A program made the position numbers and the translations under genes. This document shows positions 1-12,487 of a DNA stretch of 64,000 nt, one piece after another. Each line of letters opens with the position of its first letter. The first letter of the stretch is position 1. Location: assembly GCA_034509735.1 (NCBI GenBank), contig JACGWO010000003.1, positions 7,874,001 through 7,938,000 on the forward strand, written 5' to 3'. Origin of the DNA: Sesamum alatum (lineage: Eukaryota; Streptophyta; Magnoliopsida; Lamiales; Pedaliaceae). Under the pieces are notes generated by a model. That model was not told the origin of the DNA. It ran no database searches and saw only the letters and a program-made list of their open reading frames with translations.

Positions 1-600
1 GGCTAGATATGTTTCACACCCTCCTTTAATTAAGTTAAATGCAGTCACAGAAGAACATAAACAATTAGGTATAACTTTTCTTTCTCCGACTATAACTGTC
101 TTCATCTGCCCATTGATTTTTGTAGCCACCTCTTTTGTTTGACAATCCACTAGAGCATGATTATTAGATAACCAATCCATTCCCAGAATAACGTCAAACT
201 CCCTAAGGTTTATCACAACCATATCTGCATATAGTGTGACACTATCCACTACTATTGGACAAGATCTCACTACGGTATTAACAAATATAACCCCACCAGC
301 AGGCATATATACACAGAAGTCATGCCCTAACGGTTCAATACTTGCATGCACATGTGATGCAAAATCATGTGATATAAATGAACAAGTAGATTCCGAATCA
401 ATCAACACATACGCACCAGAATTGCAAATAGAAAAGGAACCAGTAATAACCTCAGGTGCAGTAGGAGCTTGTTCCCTAGTGATGGCATACACCCTTGATT
501 GTGGCTGAGGTTGACTACTTTGTCCTGTCGATGTTGTAGAAATATTCCCGCTTCCTCGACCACCTCTGCCTCGCCCTCTACTCGTACCAGCCCGTTGAGA
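1..600 (-). pseudogene. Ty3 element 1 aspartic protease (degenerate, partial)
   Basis: Minus-strand reading gives a retropepsin-like domain. The active-site region near 385-410 reads VLIDSESTCSFIS, where the family normally has D-S/T-G; the glycine is replaced by glutamate through a single G-to-A change on the coding strand. The downstream hallmark FDVILGMDWL is intact at about 170-205. In an active element this enzyme cuts the Gag-Pol polyprotein inside the virus-like particle. With the catalytic triad broken this copy is unlikely to work. RT would follow to the left, outside the window. Confidence 0.8.
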
Positions 601-1733
601 ATTTTCCCCCACACTACTCCGTCCTGAAATTTGAGATCCACTAGCATCAACTCTCCACGTAGGACAATCCCTGACAATATGGCCTGGTTGGTGACAACGA
701 TAACACACGATTGGCTGGACTCCCCAACATTCACCGTTGTGTTTCCTACCGCAATTCGTGCACAAGGGAATAGACCTTCCACTAAACGATCTGGTTGGAC
801 CCTGTCTTCCCCCAAATCCAACTGAGGTAGACCCGCAATCTACTCAAAGACACTGATGGAGACCTATTAGTTTGACTCATTCCTCGGCCTCTATACCCGC
901 CTCTTTGAAAACCAGAACCCTTCAAGGAAACTGCACCGCTGGGCCCACCTGTAAGGTTAGGATTACCTATCCACTTCTTTCATTTAGCTTCAGCAAAATT
1001 CCTCTCTATGGATGTCTCTTCAGCTCTCAAGGCTGCTTCCAAAAGTGCATTATAACTCGGAGGTTTAATTGCTATCTTCTCTCGTACAAGCCTCAGGCCT
1101 CTTTCGAATATGTCTCTACTCAATTAATCAGTACTTACCTCTTCTGGAGCATACTTGGATAGCCTCACAAATTGTAGCTCGTATACGGCAACAGACAAAT
1201 CATTTTTGTTTTAACTCTAGAAATTCAGCTTTCTTACGGTTTCTGTAGCCCGATGGAGTATATTTCTCAGCAAATTCTCTCAAGAAGTCATTCCATGTTA
1301 AAGTGATTGGTCGATTCCTACTCCCTAGAATAGTTTTCCACCAATCTAATGCATCTTTCTCCAATAAAGACCCCGCGTACCTCAACTTTTGTTCAGAATT
1401 GCATTCAATTCGGTCTAAAACTCTTTCCGTATTTCTCAATCATTCTTCTGCTTCTGTAGGATCAGTTGTACCAGCAAATACCTTCGCACCCTGCCTTCTA
1501 ACTATCTCATAGTTTTTATCAATGACTACATCTTGTGGTTGGGGTTGGGGTTGGGGTGGTGGAGTCATCCTCTGCATAAAGTCTAGAAATTTTGCATAAA
1601 AGGATTTATTTCTAGTTAGGGGACATTTCTATTCTGGGCTTCTAACCCCTGATGTTCAGATGCATGATCATGACCCTGTACAGACTCTAATGACTTAGTT
1701 GGGCCAACAGCGTTTTCACCTGATGCTTCCATC
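601..1733 (-). pseudogene. Ty3 element 1 gag with CCHC zinc knuckle (frameshifted)
   Basis: The likely start is the ATG at 1733 on the minus strand, just after the primer site, but that frame stops after roughly 40 codons. The gag core lies in another frame between about 1200 and 1530: it includes the retrotransposon-gag signature around LEKDALDWWKTI and a run of PQ dipeptides at about 1539-1556. A CX2CX4HX4C zinc knuckle (CYRCHQPGHIVRDC) lies at about 668-712 and would bind RNA in the capsid. Further frame changes lie between 840 and 1200, so no full-length Gag could be made. The order gag, knuckle, protease is normal for Ty3 elements. Confidence 0.8.
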
Positions 1734-1825
1734 CTATATGAAATACACATGTATAATTAGACTCATAATATATATTTTTCGTAGAATACCACATATTATC
1801 AAATACCCCCAGAGAATCTAATCCC

Positions 1826-1839
1826 TGCTCTGATACCAC
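1826..1839 (-). other. Primer binding site (initiator Met tRNA)
   Basis: On the minus strand this reads TGGTATCAGAGC, the complement of the 3' end of plant initiator-Met tRNA, a few bases inside the LTR edge at 1844. It fixes the orientation of element 1 and the inner end of its 5' LTR. Confidence 0.9.
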
Positions 1840-1843
1840 CAAA

Positions 1844-3860
1844 TGTAGCACCCACTAACGACACTACGACTATATCTCCCCCAAATATCACCTTTAATGT
1901 AAATCTTGTTTATATATATAATTACGCACATAATCTAGTCCCTGCTGGGTATATATACACATAGTCTCATCATCACCAAAAGAATATTTCTCATCTCATC
2001 CACAAGATCATATATACATATATCAAGTATGACAAAAATGGAACCATTATAGTTAGTTTACATGCCATTCTCATTTTTAATCCAAAATGAGACGTCTATT
2101 TCTAATTACGATGAGGAGAAAACCGCATACTAGCCCGACCTGACTGGAATGCAAAACGTGGACCTAGTTGTCGTGAATAGGCACAACAAAATCTACACCT
2201 GAAAATATTAGTAGAGGGATGAGCTTGCAACTCAATAAGTAAATAATCGGCACCAGATATATACGCACCTCAAATATAGTTTTTAATAAGACAAAATAAG
2301 CAATGTATATAAAATATAATCAATTTGATCAAGCACATTTCATTTCATTACTCCATGTAATCATCTCATAATTAGACAATCAATCAAACTCGTATTATTC
2401 TAGTTGGCTTACCAGAAAGGTGATATAGTGTTTTTCTCCACCAACTCAACCTCACTATTCATTCATATATATACGTGAATCCCCTTGACATGCCACACAG
2501 GCTCATCAATCTCATTTCGCATCATAGCTCTTTTCATTTTATTTTGCCACATAGGCTTTTCAACAACATCAAGGGGTATTCATATCATAATTACATTTAA
2601 TTTCCATCATTCCCTCGATTCCACATATCACCATTCTTGTAAGTCAACTAGCCAAATAAAACCACATAGCAGCATATTTCACGTACAAGCACATAACATA
2701 TCTCAATAGGTTTCCTCATTTCACTTTCACGACATATTCATTCAAAGTAATCATCAACCACTCGTACAGTTCAAAATAGATTAGTGCTAGCACGAATCAT
2801 AGGCTCACATAAAAGTAATATTACCAAGAAATAATACATATACAAATAATACTAATTATTTACGTACACAACACTAACAGGAACAAGGAACATATATAAG
2901 CAACACTAATTATTTACTTACCTCGATCTTATACAGATTTGGTTAGCAGATATGAAGTCGTACGATCATCTACTCTAACCCCATGTCCTATCATAAGGTA
3001 TAATGCATATAATTAATATCTAGAATGTCAATTTCTAAATAAAATATTAAATAATATATATATATATATATATTTTTCACCAATCTCTCAATATTTCATT
3101 AAACCCCTCATCCTATTATAACTACCATTCTTAATAACAATTTTGGATTTAATTATCTCAAAACATACTCATCTTTAGTAAATGACATTTTCAAATGTAA
3201 ATGTATAATATTCTCAAATATAATTTTTAACCCGATTAAACTATGCCAAACAATTATAGAAATGACTAAATCTAGTAAATTACTCAGTTTAAGTCATTAA
3301 TTATAACACTCCTAATTCCTTTGAGACATTAAACCAAGCACTAATTATAAATACTCAAATTCATAAAATTTTCCGATTAAACACTAAATCGAATAGTATA
3401 AATTAGATTTAATAAATCCACTAATTAAATATAATTAATATATTAATTAATAAATAATTTATAACTAAAATCTGCTTACCAATTTAATCGCACCTCCACT
3501 ATGTGTTTCTGTGTGTAAACTTTGTTAATGTATAAAGTTTGTGTGTGTGTGTGTAAACAAAGGTATTAAAAAGGCACAAGTATGAGGTGGGGTGGCAGCA
3601 CGTGACCCCCAATTCTCATTGATTGAATTTTATTATTTTTATTATTATTTATTAAACTTTAAAAAAAATACCCATTACGTCCTTTCTAATTTCTTAATTA
3701 ATATAATTTGCTCCCAAATATTATATAAAGCCCCAATTCACTCCGTTCAAGTCTTAATATGATCACAATTTAATCTATAATATATTTACTAATTAATTAA
3801 ATTTCTTAAATCACTACCAATTAACCCCATAATTATGTATAAAAATTTGTCGGCGTCACA
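1844..3860 (-). repeat. 5' LTR of Ty3 element 1
   Basis: The 2017-bp AT-rich LTR starts with TGTGACGCC and ends with GCTACA on the minus strand, so it has TG...CA ends. The inner end abuts the primer site and the outer end abuts LARD A internal sequence. It contains short (TA)n and (GT)n runs (about 3054-3072 and 3541-3556). No gene is seen in it; short open frames are not supported by codon pattern or homology. Confidence 0.85.
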
Positions 3861-4724
3861 CAAGCTCCGGACAAATTGCCACAATTTACACATTCACACA
3901 ATTCGGATTTTCTGCCCTCTGGTTCTTGATGCGTGTCGTCTGTTCACTTGACGCACCCCCATCTGCCCACGAGAACTTCATCCCGTATTTTTGCTCTGCA
4001 CTGCCCAAACACATTCGGTCTCACTTTTCCACATGCAACTCTGTCCGCATAGGGGTCTAGGCTTCCACTCCTTGCAACCCCAAGGGTGGCTTGCTTTCAT
4101 GCTCCTTATGTGCAGCTGTGCCCCGGCACCTCAGCAACTAGCTCATCCTTCCCTACTGGAAGGTTTCTCACAAGGTGGTACTTCACCCAACGAACGGCCT
4201 CAACGCCTTGATCGTCTCCTGACTTGAGGCATTTCTGCACAAATGGTTGCTAACGGCACAAACGTGGCTCTCCCAGTCCACCCGACACATCGGCATGTCC
4301 CCCTCTCTCATAGGGAAGCCAAGATGAATTCTGCAAATCTGATTTCTCTATCTCGTCCAAAATAATTTTAGACCGGTTGACAGCTTGCCCAAACGTATGC
4401 AATGCTCTGCACAACTGCCAACCCACAACAACCAACTCAAAGTCGGACCGTAGCTACTCATTCACTGAAGCAGCCCCAACGGGCGTAAAAGGACGCTACC
4501 AATTCCTCATTCTGGGGCGAACATCCCCCAAAACCATTCTGTCTTACAATCGGCTCATTGAAGCATTGTAAAGCCCAAGACAGGTAGCCTACACTTGCAC
4601 AGTGGTGCAACTCGGGATTCTGTCTCAAAACGGTCTCAACTCGCCTCTACCTGCTGTAGAGCTCGTGTGCCACACTTCCTCTTCAAGTGCGCACTTCGTC
4701 CTTCGGGAGCCCGGGATTATTCAG

Positions 4725-4737
4725 GCGCTGATACCAA
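4725..4737 (-). other. LARD A primer binding site
   Basis: The minus strand reads TTGGTATCAGCGC next to the LTR edge at 4739. This is a one-base variant of the Met-tRNA primer site seen intact in LARD B. Confidence 0.75.
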
Positions 4738-4738
4738 C

Positions 4739-6348
4739 TGTCATGGGCGGACTCTTTTGTCGCAGCGGAATATCTCTTTTTTGCCCGTGATGCCTCTCAG
4801 GTTGCACTCAACCTTCGACCAGCCTTCATCCATCCGAGTCATAATGGTTTCCCCATCGTGTCTTCAACACTTGCAGCTCACCAGTACGACATTCGAACGC
4901 CTCCCAGTGCGGCACCTTGTGCCCGGCACTCGCCTATCCAAAATGCCCATGTTTACCGAGAGTCGCGGCCCGCACGCCTTGTGTGTCTTCATGTCCGGCC
5001 CCAACTAGCTAGCTTGCCATCATGCATCTTGCCCACAATCTCGGGCCCTTTCTATACATCTCGCAATGGCTCGGAGCATCCTTGCTCCTTCTCGGCACTA
5101 TGGGCCATTCTTACGCCCATAATGCCCATCGCATGCTCAACGTTCACTCGGTACATTACCGGCGCATGTCCTTACCATGCCCATCTCGTACGCCTCGCCC
5201 GAGTAGGACAACATCACAGTCTGTGACCAAATCTGGATGCCAACATCTTGCATCATTCCCGCACAGCATGCCCAGCATGTCTTCTTGCCTTTCGGCGTGG
5301 CCTCATAATTTGCCCACAGCACGGCGTCGCCCCACGACCGCGTATCTTAGCCAACGGACCCCCGTGCATGGCTAGAACCCAATACCGCACGTCATGAGTT
5401 AGCTCACGAGGTCTTATAGTGCTTGCCTCGATTGCTCATTTGGCCTAGAGGTGTTGCTCCTGATTTCCCGCAGCCGGCGAGCCAACCTTGCGCATAGCAT
5501 GGAACCTCTTGCCGCATTTCTTGCCCAACGTGGGCCATCCTGGCCCCACGCCGCCCGTCCGGTTCCCATCCCGTCTGGGGACTTTAGCCCTCCCTTCGAG
5601 GTGCCTAAAGCTGGCCCTTGGAGGCCCTAACATGCCCTAAGGGTTGCTCATTTAGTGCCTTGCTGCACGGGGGAGGCTAGCTGGAGCTCACCACTGCATG
5701 CCCCTCTTCTAATAGGCTTAAAAAGAATTTTCCTTATTCCAGCAGTAAACATTAAAATGGCTGAGAAGCGCACATTTTTGCCATCTCCCTCGCCCGATGT
5801 CCAAATCACATGCCTCTTGAACCGTTGCGTAGCCTACGACGTCCACATCCCAAATCCACAATTTCAGCCCCATCCGATCATCCATCTATGGGGAATTGTC
5901 CTCGCAATAATATGAAACAGCCTTCTAGCCACTGCACTGGCAGGATCCAAACATCGTCATCGTTTCCTACTCAATCGGAACCTTCTAACTCTGAAACCTG
6001 GTGGAGATGTTCCCAACGCTCCATGGAACACACCATTGAAACAGTTCTGCACATCTCGAAGGATAAAGCACTCTGATTCAAATATCAACATCTTGCTCGT
6101 GCGCAGGATGGCGCCTGGTAGTCGCCCTTATATCTCCGTGCCCAAACGTTCATGAAACGACTTCATACTTGACGGATAGCATCCTCACACATCAAGTTCC
6201 CATACGAACAGTATTGCGATCCCCAATCGGTAAGAGTTTCTGCTCACTTGCCGTTTGTGCGCCTGCGTGCTGGCCGGCATCCACTTGTCGCCCGCACGTC
6301 CTCCGCAAGTCACTGCCGACCGTCTTGGCTAAGGGGCGGCAGGTGACA
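4739..6348 (-). repeat. LARD A LTR
   Basis: The 1610-bp LTR starts tgtca and ends tgaca on the plus strand, giving perfect short inverted ends. It matches the right LTR of LARD B (46383-48000) over its whole length. The many overlapping open frames here result from low stop density in GC-rich DNA and resemble no protein family I recognise. Confidence 0.8.
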
Positions 6349-6964
6349 CCTAGGCCAGCGTAGGGTATTCCCCACCCAATGACAGGCATACTCTGAAAAA
6401 CAGTGAGATCAACTCAGCTTTATTAACATTGAACTAGACTTTTTTATTAGCATTGAACTTTCTAGAAATTCACAATTAATCGAATAACACAAAAAGCTCC
6501 ACTTCAGTTTGCGAATTTATCGTCATTGTTCTCTGTTTAAAATCATGATATAATTTTCTAAAATACAAGGAGTTCATTCATTAATTACGTTAAAAAGCAT
6601 ACCAAGTAGTATTGATCACTTAACAACTAAAATATAAACTTAAAAGGAACGCACATGGAATTCACGTGTTTTGATAATTGAAAAGAGTATTAACTGATAA
6701 TTTGGCCTTGTGGAGGCAAAAAATCCATTTCTGACTTAAAGTAACTATAACAAAACTTGTGCAATATTGCTTCCTAATTCTCACACCAATAAATATACAA
6801 ATCTAAACAATATATAAAGAAGTTTTAAACAAAAATTGTTTGTATTTTCATTTATTAAAGGTGATATTTTCTTTATTACATTTTCAATCAAAAAATTTAA
6901 TGTTACGCTCCCGACTTTTTATTGGTAGCAATTAATTAATTAAGGTTACATTTTCATTAATGAA

Positions 6965-7349
6965 CTAGCATTTACCACATGCCTTGCATGGTGGAAGACA
7001 TTTTACATATAACAAATTTCCATCATATTAAATACATTTAATTATTATTTTTGGCAAAAAAAAGTATTTTTTATTTTTCCTAAAAATATATTAAATAAAA
7101 AATTGTTCCCTTATATAGATGTAAAAAAATGATTTTAGAATATACTGTAAATAATAACTTGAATTTCAAATAAGATATATTTTTCTCTTCTGATATTTTT
7201 TTAATAAAATCAGAACCATCAAAATTATTCGAAATCACTTTTGTATCAATTTTTATAATTATTATTATTTTAATAACTTGTCCCCCATAAAAATTCATCA
7301 CCAAAATATAAAGTCATAAATGAAAAAGAAAATGATAGATATATATAGA
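6965..7349 (-). mobile_element. Helitron-like segment in array unit
   Basis: On the minus strand the segment starts TCTATATATATC after an A and ends with a degenerate GC hairpin (CCATGCAAGGCATGTGG) followed within about 12 bases by CTAG and then T. TC start, hairpin near the 3' end, CTRR end and A/T flanks are Helitron hallmarks. At 385 bp it has no coding capacity. An empty site is not available, so this stays an inference. Confidence 0.5.
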
Positions 7350-9497
7350 TTTACTTGACAAAAGTTATGCTCATAATTGATTAAATAATTCAATATAAAT
7401 CAAGAAAATCTAAATGTCTTCCACAAAATTATAAAAATACGAATATCAGTAAAATAATAAAAACATGTATACACGTTGAATAAAAAAATTAGAACAACTT
7501 ACTAAATCAAAATGAAATTTGCAAAATTAGTTTCGATCACAATAATTTTGATTATGGTATTTAAAATATTAAGAATAAACTTTACACTACAATTACATAA
7601 GCTAAATATTATCAAGGAACAAGAAATTAAATAAAAACAATATACCCAAGGCGTCGCAAGTGTTTGAGCCTTGCAATTAAAGAACATTAGTACTTGGCTA
7701 ATTATTCGGTGAGTAAATAATTAAAAAGTGGCACCAATAAAATTTTCATAAAAACTAAGAACATAAAACAAACCTTTAATACAATTTCAATTATCTTAGA
7801 GTTTGTTTTAAAATATGCTCCATTATTTTAATGCTTTATATTAATTGTCAATGTCTTGCAGCCGCCAAATAAGGAGGAAATCAAATTGAGAACCTCTTTT
7901 GTGACGTCGAAAGTCAATACAATTGTCAGTGTGTTGCAGTAGCCAAAGCGTCTCGTCTTGACCTGGGCCTGCGTAGGGTATTCCCCACCCAATGACAGGC
8001 ATACTCTGAAAAATAGTGAGATCAACACTCTTTTATTACCATTGAACTTTCTAGATATTCACAATTAATCAAATAACACAAAAAAGCTCCACTTGATTTT
8101 GCAAATTTATCATCACAGTTCTCTGTTAAAAATCATGATATACTTTTCTAAAATACAACGAGTTCATTCATTAATACGTTAAAAAGCATACCAAGTACAA
8201 CTGATCACTTAACAAGTAAAATATAAATTTAAAAGGAACTCACGTGCAATTCACGTCTTTTGATAATTGAAAAGAGTATTAACTAATAATTTGGCCTTGT
8301 GGAGGCAAAAAATCCGTATGTTACTTAAAGTAACTATAACGAAACTTGTGCTATATTGCTTCATAATTCTCACACCAATAAATATACAGAATTTTTATTA
8401 TGTATTTAAAATATACAGAATAAACTTTACACAATAATTAATTAAGCTAAAAATTATGAAGGAAAAAGAAATTAAATAAAAACAATATACATAAGGTGTT
8501 GCAAGTGTTCCAGCAAAGCTCTTATAGAAAGCATTATCTTGCTACGTTCAGATCTAAATTTATCGAGAGTAATTTCATTTTGTATTTAAGTTTATCGCAA
8601 ATGAAATATTCTGCATTGCAATTCAAGAACATTAGTATTTGGCTAATTATTCGATGAGTAAATAATTAAAAAGTGGCGCCAAATAAAATTTTCATAAAAA
8701 CTAAGAACATAAAACAAACCTTTAATACAATTTCAATTATCTTAGAGTTTGTTGTAAAATATGCTCCATTATTTCAATGCTTTATATTAATTGTCAATGT
8801 CTTGGAGCCGCCAAATAGGGAGGAAATCAAACTGAGAACCTCTTTTGTGATGTTGAAAGTCAATACAATTGTCAGTGTGTTGCAGGCGCCAAAGCGTCTC
8901 GTCCTAACCTGGGCCTGCGTAGGTTATTCCCCACCCAATGATAGGCATACTCTGGAAAATAGTGAGATCAACACTCTTTTATTAGCATTGAACTTTCAAG
9001 ATATTCACAATTAATCAAATAACACTAAAACCTCCACTTGAATTTGCAAATTTGTTATCATAGTTCTCTGTTGAAAATCATGATATACTCTTCTAAAATA
9101 CAACGAGTTCATTCATTAAATACGTTAAAAAGCATACCAAGTAGAACTGATCACTTAACAAGTAAAGTATAAACTTAAAAAGAACGCACGAGCAATTCAC
9201 GTGTTTTGATAATTGAAAATAGTATTAACTAATCATTTGGCCTTCTGGAGGCAAAAAATCCGTTTGTGACTTAAAGTAACTATAACAACACTTGCGCAAT
9301 ATTACTTCATAATTCTCACACCAACAAATATACAAATTCAAACAATATATAAAGAAGTTTAAAAAAATATGTTTGTATTTTTATTTATTAAAGGTGCTAT
9401 TTTCTTTATCACATTTTCAATCAAAAAATTTAATGTTACGCTCCCGACTTTTTATAGGTAGCAATTAATTAATTAAGGTTACATTTTCATTAATGAA

Positions 9498-9880
9498 CTA
9501 GCATTTGCCACATGCATTGCATGGTGAAAAACATTTTACATATAACAAATTTCCATCATATTTAATACATTTAATTATTATTTTGAGCAAAAAATATATT
9601 TTTTATTTTTCTTAAACATATATTATAAAAAATTGTTCTCTTATATACATGAAAAAAAATGATTTTAGAACATATTGTAAATAATAACTTGAATTTCAAA
9701 TTAGATATATTTTTCTCTTCTGATATTTTTTTATAATATCAGAACCATCAAAATTATTGGACATCACTTTTGTATCAATTGTTATAATTATTATTATTTT
9801 AATAACTTGACCTCCATAAAAATTCATCACCAAAATATAAAGTCATAAATGAAAAAGAAAATGATAGATATATATATAGA
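9498..9880 (-). mobile_element. Helitron-like segment in array unit
   Basis: Copy with the same ends as the one at 6965-7349: CTAG end at 9498 and TCTATATATA start at 9880 on the minus strand. Its 5' flank is TGTCA where the 6965 copy has GTAAA, so array units carry two flank variants. Confidence 0.45.
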
Positions 9881-12101
9881 TGACAAAACTTATGCTCGTA
9901 ATTGACTAAATAATTCAATATAAATCAAGAAAATCTAAATGTCTTCCACAGAATTATAAGAATATGAATATCAGTAAAATAATAAAAACATGTATACCAA
10001 GAAACACGTTGAATAAAAAAATTAGAATAACTTACCGAATAAAAATGAAATTTGCAAAAATAGTTTAGGTTATGATAATTTTGATAATCGTATTTAAAAT
10101 ATTAAGAATAAACATTACACAATAATTACAGAAGCTAAATATGATCAAGGAACAAGAAATTAAATAAAAACAATTTACATAAGGCGTTGCAAGTGTTTGA
10201 GCAAAGCTTTTACAGACAGCATTATATTGCTACTTTTGTATCTAAATTTTATCGCAAATGAAATATTCTACATTGCAATAAAAGAACAATAGTATTTGGC
10301 TAATTATTCGGTGAGTAAATAATCAAAAAGAGGCGCAAATAAAATTTTCATGTAAACTAATAAAACAAAACAAACCTTTAACATAATTTCAATTATCTTA
10401 GAGTTTTTTTAATATATGCTCCATTATTTTACAGCTTTATATTACTTGTCAATGTCTTGCAGCCGCCAAATAGGGAGGGAATCAAACCGAGAACCTCTTT
10501 TGTGATGTCGAAAGTCAATACAATTGTCAGTGTATTGCAGGCGCCAAAGCGTCTCGTCCTGACCTGGGCCTGCGTAGGGTATTCCCCACCCAAAGACAGG
10601 CATACTCTAAAAAATAGTGAGATCAACACTCTTTTATTAGCATTGAATTTTCTAGATATTCACAATTAATCAAATAACACAAAAAGCTCCACTTGAATTT
10701 GCAAATTTATCATTATAATTCTCTATTAAAAATCATGATATACTTTTCTAAAATACAACGAGTTCATTCATTAATACGTTAAAAAGCATACCAAGTAGAA
10801 TTGATCACTTAACAAGTAAAATATAAATTTAAAAAGAACAAACGTGCGATTCATGTGTTTTGACAAACTAAAAGAGTATTAACTAATAATTTTGCCTTGT
10901 GGAGGCAAAAAATCCGTTGGTGACTTAAAGTAACTGTAACGAAACTAGTGCAATATTGCTTCATAATTCTCACACCAATAAATATACAGAATTTTGATTA
11001 TGGTTTTTTAATCCCTTAAGAATAAACTTTACACAATAATTACTTAAGCAAAAGAATTATCCAGGAACAAGAAAATTAAATAAAAACAATATACATAAGG
11101 TGTTGCAAGTGTTTGGGTGAAGCTTTTATAGAAAGCATTATCTTGCTACGTTCATATCTAAATTTATCGAGAGTAATTTCATATTTTGTTTAAGTTTATC
11201 GAAAATGAAATGTTCTGCATTGCAATTAAAGAACATTAGTATTTGGCTAATTATTCGGTGAGTAAATAATTAAAAATTGGCGCAAATAAAATTTTCATAA
11301 AAACTAATAATATAAAAAAAACCTTTAATACAATTTCAATTATCTTGGAGTTTGTTTTAAAATATTCTCCATTATTTTAATGCTTTATATTAATTGTCAA
11401 TGTCTTGTAGCCGCCAAATAGGGAGGAAATCAAACCGAGAACCTCTTTTGTGATGTCGAAAGTCAATACAATTGTCAGTGTGTTGCAGGCGCCAAAGCGT
11501 CTCGTCCTGACCTGGGCCTGCACAGGGTATTCCCCACCCAATGACAGGCATACTCTGAAAATAGTGAGATCAACATTCTTTTATTAGCATTGAGCTTTCT
11601 AGATATTTACAATTAATCAAATAACACAAAAAGCTCCACTTGAATTTGCAAATTTATCATCATAGTTCTCTGTTGAAAATCATGATATACTTTTTCTAAA
11701 ATGCAACGAGTTCATCCATTAAATACGTTAAAAAGCATACCAAATAGAATTGATCACTTAACAAGTAAAATATAAACTTAGAAAGAACGCACGTGCAATT
11801 CACGTGTTTTGATAATTGAAAAGAGTATTAACTAATAACTTGGCCTTGTGGAGGCAAAAAATCCGTTTGTGAGTTAAAGTAACTATAACAACACTTGTGC
11901 AATATTGTTTCATAATTCTCACTCCAATAAATAAACAAATTTAAACAATATATAAAGAAGTTTTAAACAAAATTGTTTGTATTTTCATGTATTAATGGTG
12001 ATATTTTCTTTATCACATTTTGAATCAAAAAATTTAATGTTACGCTCCCGACTTTTTATTGGTAGCAATTAATTAATTAAGGTAACATTTTCATTAATGA
12101 A

Positions 12102-12487
12102 CTAGCATTTGCCACATGCGTTGCATGGTGAAAATTTTTTTACATACAACAAATTTCCATCATATTAATACATTTAATTATTATTTTCAGCAAAAAATGT
12201 ATTTTTTATTTTTCTTAAACATATATTAAATAAAAAAATGTTCTCTTATATACAAGAAAAAAATGATTTTAGAACGTATTGTATATATAATAACTTGAAT
12301 TTCAAATAAGATATATTTTTCTCTTCTGATATTTTTTTATAATGTCTGAACCATCAAAATTATTCGAAATCACTTTTGTATCAATTGTTATAATTATTAT
12401 TGTTATTTTAATAACTTGTCCCCCATAAAAATTCATCACCAAAATATAAAGTCATAAATGAAAAAGAAAATGATAGATATATATAAA
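12102..12487 (-). mobile_element. Helitron-like segment in array unit
   Basis: The CTAG end with hairpin is conserved; the 5' start is mutated (TTTATATATATC instead of TCTATATATATC). Confidence 0.4.

Larger units (their letters stand above)
1..3860 (-). mobile_element. Ty3/gypsy element 1, 5' part (LTR, PBS, gag, protease)
   Basis: This is the 5' part of a Ty3-type LTR retrotransposon read on the minus strand and cut by the left window edge. In element order it has a 5' LTR (3860 to 1844), a Met-tRNA primer site, gag, a zinc knuckle and an aspartic protease; RT and integrase would lie outside the window. It sits inside the internal region of LARD A: the sequence resuming at 3861 matches the LARD B internal region near 45514. 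A candidate target duplication (caagc at 3861) cannot be tested because the other end is missing. The element is decayed, with frameshifts in gag and an altered protease motif. Confidence 0.85.
3861..6348 (-). mobile_element. LARD copy A (non-coding LTR retrotransposon), right part
   Basis: This is the right portion of a non-autonomous LTR element: part of the internal region (3861-4738), a primer site and one LTR (4739-6348). Ty3 element 1 interrupts its internal region. The sequence is clearly more GC-rich than the surrounding array. It matches LARD B (43089-48000) along its length and LARD C (31916-36831) in parts. No gag or pol motif can be read on either strand. The flank from 6349 (cctaggccagcg) is the array core, broken at the same base as at LARD B. 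Confidence 0.8.

Noticed and set aside
402..821. 139-codon minus-strand frame
   Set aside because: It is a shadow; the zinc knuckle and protease motifs read in other frames of the same strand.
1539..1556. Telomere-like ggttgg/ggggtt repeat
   Set aside because: It is short and lies within Ty3 gag, where it encodes a PQ-dipeptide run on the minus strand.
7828..8028. Repeated small frame of the array core as a real peptide gene
   Set aside because: The same region is open on the opposite strand, and copies with stops exist. Retained openness may reflect recent array homogenisation. Kept only as a finding.
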